Shown here one piece after another: positions 1 through 4,501 of a stretch of DNA of 10,517 nt. Where the stretch lies: positions 1-10,517 of the forward strand of contig CAZJCK010000094.1 of assembly GCA_964544635.1 (NCBI GenBank), in the 5' to 3' direction. How positions within the stretch are numbered: position 1 is the stretch's first letter; each line of letters starts with the position of its first letter. The stretch is from CAZJCK01 sp964544635. GTDB lineage: Bacteria > Zixibacteria > MSB-5A5 > GN15 > FEB-12. Position numbers and translations under genes: made by a program. The notes under the pieces were generated by a model. The model was not told where the DNA came from, made no database searches, and saw only the letters and a program-made list of their open reading frames with translations.

Positions 1-83
1 GCAAATACTCATGTGACGTCATAGATACGGCAGGATGATTGCGGGCACAAGATTAAATCCGGCCGCAAGTCAAATTAAATGAG

Positions 84-113
84 AAAAAAGAGGCCGGATT
101 ACTCCAGCCTCTT
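84..113 (-). terminator. Intrinsic terminator of the RRM protein gene
   Basis: Read on the minus strand, the arms AAGAGGC and GCCTCTT (107-113 and 88-94) form a 7-bp stem, with an inner GG/CC pair closing a short AGTAAT loop. The stem runs straight into a T tract (complement of the A run 84-89). It lies about 55 nt after the stop of the RRM gene. The plus-strand side (TTATCTTTTT) is also T-rich, so it may work in both directions. Confidence 0.8.
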
Positions 114-169
114 ATCTTTTTGCGAACTACTCTCTTATTTCAAAGAGCATACGCTGCAGGTACGGCCTG

Positions 170-529
170 TTACCAGCCGCCGCGGTTGCCACCACGGCCA
201 CCGCCGCCGCCACGACCGCCGCCGCCGCCACGGCCACCGCCGCCACCACGACCGCCGCCGCCGCCAAAGCCGCCACCACCACCGCCTTCGCGGGGCCGGG
301 CCTCGTTGACCTTCAGCGTCCGTCCGCCCAATTCCTGGCCGTTCAAACCACTGATGGCAGCCTGGCCGGAATCCTTGTCGGCCATCTCCACGAAGGCGAA
401 ACCGCGGGATTCGCCGCTGAATTTATCGGTAATGATGTTTACCGAGGACACTTCGCCATAGCCTGAAAAAGCCTGGCGCAAATCATCTTCTGTCGTATTG
501 AACGACAGGTTTCCAACGTAGATGTTCAT
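170..529 (-). CDS. Glycine-rich RRM RNA-binding protein
   Basis: A 119-residue single-RRM protein of the bacterial/cyanobacterial Rbp and plant GRP type, which bind single-stranded RNA and are often cold-regulated. Residues 1-78 form the RRM, with RNP2 IYVGNL (3-8) and RNP1 RGFAFVEM (42-49) intact, including the aromatic residues that stack on RNA bases. Residues 82-119 are a low-complexity tail with four consecutive GGGGGR hexapeptides and a final GGNRGGW, similar to eukaryotic RGG boxes that add non-specific RNA affinity. The start is supported by GGAG at 541-544, 11 nt upstream of the ATG, which is slightly long spacing. The gene appears monocistronic, with its own promoter (715-743), a long leader and a terminator (84-113). 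The exact RNA targets cannot be read from sequence; a cold-response role is inferred from the family and the long leader. Confidence 0.93.
   Translation of the reverse strand: MNIYVGNLSFNTTEDDLRQAFSGYGEVSSVNIITDKFSGESRGFAFVEMADKDSGQAAISGLNGQELGGRTLKVNEARPREGGGGGGFGGGGGRGGGGGRGGGGGRGGGGGRGGNRGGW
194..265. repeat. Four 18-bp tandem units encoding GGGGGR
   Basis: Four back-to-back 18-bp units (194-211, 212-229, 230-247, 248-265) encode the GGGGGR tail of the RRM protein. Units 2 and 4 are identical. Units 1 and 3 differ from them but match each other except for one base, so the array looks like a duplicated 36-bp unit. Such arrays change length by slippage and are prone to assembly error. Confidence 0.85.
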
Positions 530-708
530 TCTCTACATTACTCCAGCATCGTCCACCACCACCGCGAGCCGTTTGTTTCGAATAGACTCCGGCGCAGCGA
601 ACCTGTTAAAGCGCACCATTGCGCATCGGTCCCGTAGTCACGCTTTTCCGTTGGCTTGATTGGGAAGTACAAATCCTCGATAAAAGCAAACACTGAAACC
701 ACATTATC
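530..708 (-). promoter_or_regulatory. Long 5' leader of the RRM gene
   Basis: If transcription starts about 7 nt after the -10 at 715-720, the mRNA carries about 180 nt before the ATG at 529. The leader contains a small perfect hairpin (611-615 with 620-624, loop of 4) and the Shine-Dalgarno GGAG at 541-544. Long structured leaders are typical of cold-inducible genes. No known riboswitch consensus was recognised. No coding region is seen between 530 and 971 on either strand. Confidence 0.4.
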
Positions 709-714
709 ACGGGG

Positions 715-743
715 AATATACCCCGCCGATTAAACCCTGTCCA
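715..743 (-). promoter_or_regulatory. Sigma70-like promoter of the RRM gene
   Basis: On the minus strand, TGGACA (738-743) and TATATT (715-720) are separated by exactly 17 nt (721-737). Each hexamer matches 5 of 6 consensus bases. The -10 sits inside a small inverted repeat, CGGGG-N6-CCCCG (710-725), which could be an operator or simply local symmetry. Confidence 0.65.
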
Positions 744-847
744 CAGAAAAAGGTTCACTCTACAAAAAACAAACCGATGCTCGTCATCAGTTTACCCAGT
801 CATTATTCGCCGGAAATGTGCCGGCAGCCCGGCCACCGACCAACGCA

Positions 848-864
848 GCCGAACAATATTCGGC
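848..864. promoter_or_regulatory. Inverted repeat upstream of the Lrp gene, possible operator
   Basis: GCCGAA-N5-TTCGGC is a perfect 6-5-6 inverted repeat with an AT-rich centre. A further GCCGAA half-site lies at 902-907, over the predicted -35. Lrp/AsnC proteins commonly bind several spaced sites around their own promoter, so this may be autoregulation. The assignment is inferred from position and symmetry only. Confidence 0.4.
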
Positions 865-899
865 ATATAAAGAACATACATGAACTTTATCACGTAATA

Positions 900-928
900 T
901 TGCCGAATACGAAACCATTATGCATATT
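900..928 (+). promoter_or_regulatory. Probable promoter of the lrp-like/exporter operon
   Basis: TTGCCG (900-905) and CATATT (923-928) are 17 nt apart, each matching 4 of 6 sigma70 consensus bases. The surroundings are AT-rich, ending in a tandem ATATTGA pair at about 938-951 just before the Shine-Dalgarno. Other -10-like hexamers exist in this AT-rich stretch, so the exact start is uncertain. Confidence 0.4.
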
Positions 929-971
929 GTGCCGTAGATATTGAATATTGAAATTACTGACGAGGTGCCCG

Positions 972-1463
972 ATGACGATCGACGATATCGACCGGAAAAT
1001 TCTCGACGCTCTCCAGGAAGACAGCCGGATGCCCAATAAAGAGATCGCCGGCCGCGTCAACCTGGCACCGTCGGCGACCTCTGAACGTCTGAAGAAACTG
1101 CGCGAGAACGGTGTGATCGACGCCTTCGAGACACGAATCAATGCCGACAAGATCGGTTTCGGGCTGGTCGCCTTTGTCTTTGTCCGGACTTCGGAGATGG
1201 CCAAGGGCTGGACTACCGGCCGGAAGCTGGCCGAAATACCCGAGGTACAGGAAGTGTTCAACGTCTCCGGGGAGGACTGCTACCTCATCAAGGTGCGCGC
1301 CCACGACCCCAAAGCGCTCGGCAAGCTGTTGCGTGAAAAGGTTGGTTCGATACCGTCGGTGGTGTCGACCCGTTCCACTATTGTCATGGATATTTTCAAG
1401 GAAACCTGTCGCCTGCCGCTTACCGAGGCAACCGGCGCCGACAAGAAAGCACCCTCGGCCTGA
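972..1463 (+). CDS. Lrp/AsnC family transcriptional regulator
   Basis: A 163-residue regulator. The ATG at 972 is preferred over the upstream TTG at 948 because the SD-like GAGGTG (962-967) lies just before it, and family members typically begin MTxDxIDRKIL. Residues 1-60 form the winged helix-turn-helix (IDRKILDALQEDSR, then NKEIAGRVNLAPSATSERLKKL as the DNA-reading helices). Residues about 65-150 form the RAM effector-binding domain (GFGLVAFVFVRT, then VFNVSGEDCYLIKVRA, the usual turn that holds an amino-acid ligand). These proteins form dimers or octamers and respond to amino acids. The stop overlaps the exporter start as TGATG, so the two are translationally coupled. The inference is that it senses an amino acid exported by the downstream gene and probably controls its own operon. 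Confidence 0.93.
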   Translation: MTIDDIDRKILDALQEDSRMPNKEIAGRVNLAPSATSERLKKLRENGVIDAFETRINADKIGFGLVAFVFVRTSEMAKGWTTGRKLAEIPEVQEVFNVSGEDCYLIKVRAHDPKALGKLLREKVGSIPSVVSTRSTIVMDIFKETCRLPLTEATGADKKAPSA

Positions 1464-2419
1464 TGGATCGCAGTGTCGGCATCAAAGAGATCGCCAACTT
1501 CGCCGCGGTCTACATCATCTGGGGATCGACCTACCTGGCGATACGGTTCGGTATTGAGACATTGCCGCCGCTTCTGATGACGGGGGTACGGTTCATGACC
1601 GGCGGCCTGCTCTTCTATACCTGGGCGCGGCTGTTCGGGGTCGCCAAACCGACACCGGTGCACTGGCGAAGCGCTCTTGTTACCGGCAGCATGATGGTCT
1701 GCGCCACCGGGCTGGTCGCCATCGCCGAGCACTGGGTTGATTCCGGCATCACGGCGCTGATTGTTGCGTTGGTGCCGATCTGGGTTGTCGTGATCGACTG
1801 GCTGCGCCCGGGCGGCCTTCGGCCTGCCCTGCCGGTCGTGCTCGGGCTGGTGCTCGGCTTTGTCGGTATCGTCTTCCTGATCAATCCGTTCGAGGCGGGC
1901 GGTTTTGACAAGGTGTATCCGCCGGGCGCCCTGCTCATCGTTATCGGCACCGTCAGCTGGGCCGGCGGCTCGGTCTATTCCCGCTACGCCGCGTTGCCCA
2001 AATCGGCGACCCTCTCGGTCGGCATGCAGATGTTCGCCGGCGGCGCCGCCCTCAGTATCGCCGGACTGATCCGTGGTGAAGCCGGACTGATCAACTGGGA
2101 GTTGATCAGCGCCAAATCGGTGCTGGCGCTTGTCTACCTGATCACGCTCGGTTCGCTGGCGTTTGCGTCGTATATCTGGCTGATGAAAAACTCCACCCCG
2201 GCCAGGGCGGCCACGTATGCCTATGTCAACCCGGTCATCGCCCTCTTCCTCGGACACCTGCTCGCCGATGAGCCGATCACCTGGTGGACCCTTATGTGGG
2301 CCGGCGTAATTGTCGCGGCTGTCAGCATGATCGTGACGACTCGTGGCAAACGGCTGCAAAAGCACAGGCAGAAACCAAAGCCGGAGCCGCTCACGGCGCC
2401 ACCGCGAGCGACACGATAG
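1463..2419 (+). CDS. YedA-like EamA/DMT family exporter
   Basis: A 318-residue inner-membrane protein of the drug/metabolite transporter superfamily, with two EamA repeats of about five helices each (roughly residues 10-145 and 160-300). The opening YIIWGSTYLAIRFGIE, followed by PPLLMTGVRF, and the second-repeat SWAGGSVYSR and TYAYVNPVIALFLG closely match the E. coli YedA type as I know it. Family members export amino acids, purines or related metabolites; the substrate here is unknown. The last 20 residues or so are basic and presumably cytoplasmic. The ATG overlaps the lrp-like stop by one base and has no independent Shine-Dalgarno, pointing to coupled translation. The gene ends 14 nt before the convergent perR-like gene, leaving no room for a terminator. 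Confidence 0.92.
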   Translation: MDRSVGIKEIANFAAVYIIWGSTYLAIRFGIETLPPLLMTGVRFMTGGLLFYTWARLFGVAKPTPVHWRSALVTGSMMVCATGLVAIAEHWVDSGITALIVALVPIWVVVIDWLRPGGLRPALPVVLGLVLGFVGIVFLINPFEAGGFDKVYPPGALLIVIGTVSWAGGSVYSRYAALPKSATLSVGMQMFAGGAALSIAGLIRGEAGLINWELISAKSVLALVYLITLGSLAFASYIWLMKNSTPARAATYAYVNPVIALFLGHLLADEPITWWTLMWAGVIVAAVSMIVTTRGKRLQKHRQKPKPEPLTAPPRATR

Positions 2420-2433
2420 CGTCCTCGCCTCGT

Positions 2434-2877
2434 CTATCTCTTACGCTGACAAGCCGAGCAGATTCCCATCATAATCACTTTACTGCTGACAATATCGAAA
2501 TCGCCCGCGATGTCGTCGGGCGGCTCGATTCTGTCGAACTTGTCGTTCTCGAAATCGAGAATCTTGCCGCAGGAGGTACAGTGGACATGATGGTGCGGCG
2601 CCAGATTGGGATCGTAACGCCGCGGGCTGCCGAAACTCTCGACTCGCTCGACCAGGCCGATGCGGGCAAAGGTCAGCAGTGTTTCATTCACCGTGTTCAG
2701 AGAAATTGTGGAGAAGCGCTTGCTCACCCGGGCGTGGACCTGTTCGGCCGTAGGATGGTTCTTCGCGCGCCTCAGATCTTCGTATATGGCGATGCGCTGC
2801 GGCGTGACCCGCAAGCCATGGGCGCGGCAGCGATCGCGGAAGAGGTCTAACTCGTGTTCGCCCGGATGTCTTGTCAT
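2434..2877 (-). CDS. perR: PerR-type Fur family peroxide/metal-responsive repressor
   Basis: A 147-residue Fur superfamily repressor. Residues 1-85 form the winged helix; 86-147 form the dimerisation domain. Aligned by eye to Bacillus PerR, every regulatory metal ligand is present at the right spacing: H41, D89, H95, H97 and D108 (PerR H37, D85, H91, H93, D104). The Asp at 108, where Fur has Glu, favours peroxide sensing by metal-catalysed histidine oxidation. The structural zinc site C100-C103 and C140-C143 is complete. The recognition helix reads TVNETL, not the usual TVYRTL, so DNA preference may differ. No Shine-Dalgarno precedes the ATG, and the best promoter (2884-2912) would start the mRNA at the ATG. 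No clear PerR box was seen upstream. Expected regulon: peroxide defence and iron storage genes, none of which lie in this window. Confidence 0.88.
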   Translation of the reverse strand: MTRHPGEHELDLFRDRCRAHGLRVTPQRIAIYEDLRRAKNHPTAEQVHARVSKRFSTISLNTVNETLLTFARIGLVERVESFGSPRRYDPNLAPHHHVHCTSCGKILDFENDKFDRIEPPDDIAGDFDIVSSKVIMMGICSACQRKR

Positions 2878-2883
2878 AATTCA

Positions 2884-2912
2884 AGTATCGGTGTCGTCGG
2901 TCGGTATCGCAA
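2884..2912 (-). promoter_or_regulatory. Candidate promoter giving a leaderless perR-like mRNA
   Basis: On the minus strand, TTGCGA (2907-2912) and GATACT (2884-2889) are 17 nt apart, each 4 of 6 to consensus. The seventh base after the -10 is the A of the ATG at 2877, and there is no Shine-Dalgarno between them. Both hexamers are weak, so the call is tentative. Confidence 0.3.
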
Positions 2913-2933
2913 GTCGGTTGTTCAATTCTGGTG

Positions 2934-2972
2934 TTAAAACGAACCGGCCGGACGATAATTCGCCCGGCCGGT
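2934..2972 (-). terminator. Strong hairpin with minus-strand U tract next to the assembly gap
   Basis: ACCGGCCGG (2943-2951) and CCGGCCGGT (2964-2972) form a perfect 9-bp stem; an inner CGA/TCG stem narrows the loop. Read on the minus strand the stem is followed by TTCGTTTTAA, an adequate U tract. There is none on the plus side. It would therefore terminate a minus-strand gene lying in the gap, just upstream of the perR-like gene. Confidence 0.5.
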
Positions 2973-2986
2973 ACAAATACAAGCGC

Positions 2987-3086
2987 NNNNNNNNNNNNNN
3001 NNNNNNNNNNNNNNNNNNNNNNNNNNNNNNNNNNNNNNNNNNNNNNNNNNNNNNNNNNNNNNNNNNNNNNNNNNNNNNNNNNNNNN
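2987..3086. other. Assembly gap of exactly 100 N
   Basis: One hundred consecutive N, the conventional scaffold placeholder for a gap of unknown length. The true distance between flanks is not known. Open reading frames drawn across it are artefacts. Left flank and right flank both suggest missing genes (see findings). Confidence 0.98.
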
Positions 3087-3188
3087 ATGGACGGTGTGCC
3101 CGAGTTGGCGCTCATGCTCGGAATTGTCGGTGGCATCATTTTCGCCGTTGCCGCCACCTGGGATCTGTCCCGCCGCGAAATACTTTAG
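3087..3188 (+). CDS. C-terminal fragment of an unidentified membrane protein
   Basis: An open frame runs out of the gap and ends with TAG at 3186-3188. The 33 visible residues contain one hydrophobic helix (LALMLGIVGGIIFAVAATW), followed by a short basic end (DLSRREIL), so the C-terminus is probably cytoplasmic. Third codon positions are GC-rich like neighbouring genes, which supports real coding. The ATG at 3087 immediately after the Ns is probably internal, since no Shine-Dalgarno can be seen, though a small protein starting here cannot be excluded. The family was not recognised. It ends 58 nt before trmO and could be cotranscribed with it. Confidence 0.5.
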   Translation: MDGVPELALMLGIVGGIIFAVAATWDLSRREIL

Positions 3189-3208
3189 GGCTCATACCAT
3201 CCTCCCGC

Positions 3209-3237
3209 TTGATTCCCCGTGATAACAGCGGTACATT
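3209..3237 (+). promoter_or_regulatory. Candidate promoter of trmO
   Basis: TTGATT (3209-3214) and TACATT (3232-3237) are 17 nt apart, each 4 of 6 to consensus. Transcription would start at about 3244, only a few bases before the ATG at 3247, so the transcript would be almost leaderless. The lack of a good Shine-Dalgarno there fits this. Tentative. Confidence 0.3.
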
Positions 3238-3246
3238 TATGGAATC

Positions 3247-3726
3247 ATGAAGATCGAACTGCACTCAATCGGTGTCATCCGCTCTCCCTTTACCGAACTT
3301 GACGGCATGCCCATCCAGCCGTCCGGCGCCGCCGGAATTGAAGGGACAGTCGTTGTAGATTCGGAGTATCAAGACGGCCTGAAGGATCTCGACGGTTTCT
3401 CGCACATCGTCCTGATGTACTACTTTCACAAGAGCGCCGGTTACAGGCTGTCGGTGGTACCGTATCTTGATACCGAGCCGCACGGATTGTTTGCCACCCG
3501 GGCGCCGCGCCGCCCCAATGGCATCGGGTTGTCAGTAGTGGAGTTGATTTCCATCGACGGTGCGACGCTGCGTATTCGCAATGTCGACATACTCGACGGC
3601 ACGCCGCTGTTGGACATCAAGCCGTACGTCCCCGATTTTGACTCTGTGACTGAGATACGCACCGGCTGGTTGGAGAAGGCTGCCCGCAACGCCCGAAACC
3701 GCCGCTCCGACGATCGCTTCAAGTAA
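3247..3726 (+). CDS. trmO: tRNA (N6-threonylcarbamoyladenosine-37) methyltransferase TrmO
   Basis: A 159-residue protein of the TrmO/YaeB (UPF0066) family. It uses S-adenosylmethionine to methylate t6A37 to m6t6A in certain threonine tRNAs, which helps decoding. Family marks are the N-terminal IGVIRSPF (8-15), FSHIVLMYYF (51-60), HGLFATRAPRRPNGIGLS (79-96) and DGTPLLDIKPYVP (117-129). It is the short single-domain form, lacking the C-terminal extension of the about 235-residue E. coli enzyme. The family RPNPIG motif reads RPNGIG here. The start has only a weak GGA upstream. A three-codon frame ATG GAA TCA TGA (3239-3250) ends overlapping the start as ATGA, probably by chance. A terminator follows at 3736-3767. 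Confidence 0.92.
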   Translation: MKIELHSIGVIRSPFTELDGMPIQPSGAAGIEGTVVVDSEYQDGLKDLDGFSHIVLMYYFHKSAGYRLSVVPYLDTEPHGLFATRAPRRPNGIGLSVVELISIDGATLRIRNVDILDGTPLLDIKPYVPDFDSVTEIRTGWLEKAARNARNRRSDDRFK

Positions 3727-3735
3727 TTACAGATA

Positions 3736-3767
3736 CGGCGCGTACCCGTCGCACGCGCCGCTTCTTT
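3736..3767 (+). terminator. Intrinsic terminator of trmO
   Basis: CGGCGCGT (3736-3743) pairs perfectly with ACGCGCCG (3753-3760), an 8-bp stem with a 9-nt loop, followed by CTTCTTT. It begins 10 nt after the trmO stop. The T tract is interrupted, so efficiency is uncertain. Confidence 0.6.
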
Positions 3768-3773
3768 GCGGGC

Positions 3774-3811
3774 CAGGTTCCTCATCAGGCGACTGCCTGA
3801 TAAGGGACCTG
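3774..3811. repeat. Long 17-bp-arm hairpin between convergent genes
   Basis: Arms 3774-3790 and 3795-3811 match at 15 of 17 positions around a GACT loop; one of the two non-matching pairs becomes a G-U wobble in RNA on either strand. No U tract follows on either side, so it is not a standard intrinsic terminator. Two further small symmetric motifs follow at once: CCAG-TG-CTGG (3812-3821) and AGTT-GACT-AACT just after it. It could be an mRNA 3'-end stabiliser, a Rho-dependent stop region, or a dispersed palindromic repeat. The remaining bases to 3889 show no gene. Confidence 0.6.
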
Positions 3812-3889
3812 CCAGTGCTGGAGTTGACTAACTGAAGCGCACCGACAGCAGAAGGAGCCGACGAAAACGTCTGCCGCCCACACTTCCGC

Positions 3890-4486
3890 TCACGAGTAAT
3901 ACGGGTTGGCGCCGGCGGCGTGGTCGGTTGCGTCGACCACTTCCGAAACCTCCGGAACGTGCTCGCGGATCGCCCGTTCGATCCCCTGGCGCAAGGTCAT
4001 CTGGGCCGAGGCACAACCCTGGCAGCCACCGCCCATGATCAGGTGCACCGATGTACCCTGGACATCAACCAGTTGCACATGACCGCCGTGCGATGCAATC
4101 GCCGGGTTAATCTCGGCGTCGAACAACTCCTGCACTTTTTCACGGATCGTTTCTTCCGATGTTGTCTTCTGGTTCAGGTCAGGATCGATGGCGGGGGTAT
4201 CGGACGCCAGCGTTTCGCGAATCGCCTTGCCGATCTGCTTGCCGATCACCGGCCACTGTTCGTCGTTCTGCTTGGCGACCGTCAGCGAGTTACCCAGCAC
4301 CACCACTTCCGTAATACCGTCAATCTTGAACAGTTCTTCCAGAAGCGGCGAGCCGGCGGCATCCTGGGCCGACTTGCACTTGACGGCGCCCGAGGCGTAG
4401 ATCGGCTGGTTCACACTGAAGCGACAGACATTCGGGTCCATCGTCGGTTCGCCCGTAATTTGAATTTCTTCCGGTCGTAAAGCCAC
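3890..4486 (-). CDS. Nfu/NifU family iron-sulfur cluster scaffold/carrier
   Basis: A 198-residue protein with two domains. Residues about 8-95 match the Nfu N-terminal domain found in mitochondrial NFU1 and some bacteria. Residues about 112-185 are the NifU C-terminal domain with the cluster-binding GGGCQGCASAQMTL (C155, C158), whose two cysteines bridge a [4Fe-4S] cluster across a dimer. The C-terminal AGANPYY ending is one I associate with this family. It passes clusters to apo-enzymes in the cytoplasm. The start is GTG at 4484-4486, chosen because a near-perfect AAAGGAGGT lies 4 nt upstream; the ATG at residue 16 lacks any Shine-Dalgarno. It follows the Mrp-like gene by 15 nt, with which it surely forms an operon. 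Confidence 0.93.
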   Translation of the reverse strand: MALRPEEIQITGEPTMDPNVCRFSVNQPIYASGAVKCKSAQDAAGSPLLEELFKIDGITEVVVLGNSLTVAKQNDEQWPVIGKQIGKAIRETLASDTPAIDPDLNQKTTSEETIREKVQELFDAEINPAIASHGGHVQLVDVQGTSVHLIMGGGCQGCASAQMTLRQGIERAIREHVPEVSEVVDATDHAAGANPYYS

Positions 4487-4490
4487 AACG

Positions 4491-4499
4491 ACCTCCTTT
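4491..4499 (-). promoter_or_regulatory. Strong Shine-Dalgarno that fixes the GTG start of nfu
   Basis: AAAGGAGGT on the minus strand lies 4 nt before GTG (4484-4486) and just after the TAA of the upstream Mrp-like gene (4502-4504). It is the strongest ribosome site in the window, which suggests Nfu is made at a high rate from the shared mRNA. Confidence 0.75.
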
Positions 4500-4501
4500 A
4501 G

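Noticed and set aside
14..21. TGACGTCA palindrome near the window edge
   Set aside because: An 8-base palindrome is common by chance and no promoter or gene is visible next to it.
120..461. Proline-rich plus-strand open frame of 113 codons
   Set aside because: The polyproline is the complement of the Gly-rich RRM tail. The RRM frame has RNP motifs, a promoter and a terminator; this one has none.
1280..2365. 361-codon minus-strand open frame rich in Asp, Gln, Arg and Gly
   Set aside because: It is a mirror of the exporter and regulator genes in GC-rich DNA; its composition is unlike any protein family and it crosses both real genes.
2660..3250. Open frames drawn across the N run (both strands)
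   Set aside because: They depend on 100 unknown bases being stop-free and having the nominal length; only the 3087-3188 segment is supported.
3239..3250. Three-codon leader peptide ending in ATGA over the trmO start
   Set aside because: Too short to judge, no Shine-Dalgarno, and easily explained by chance.
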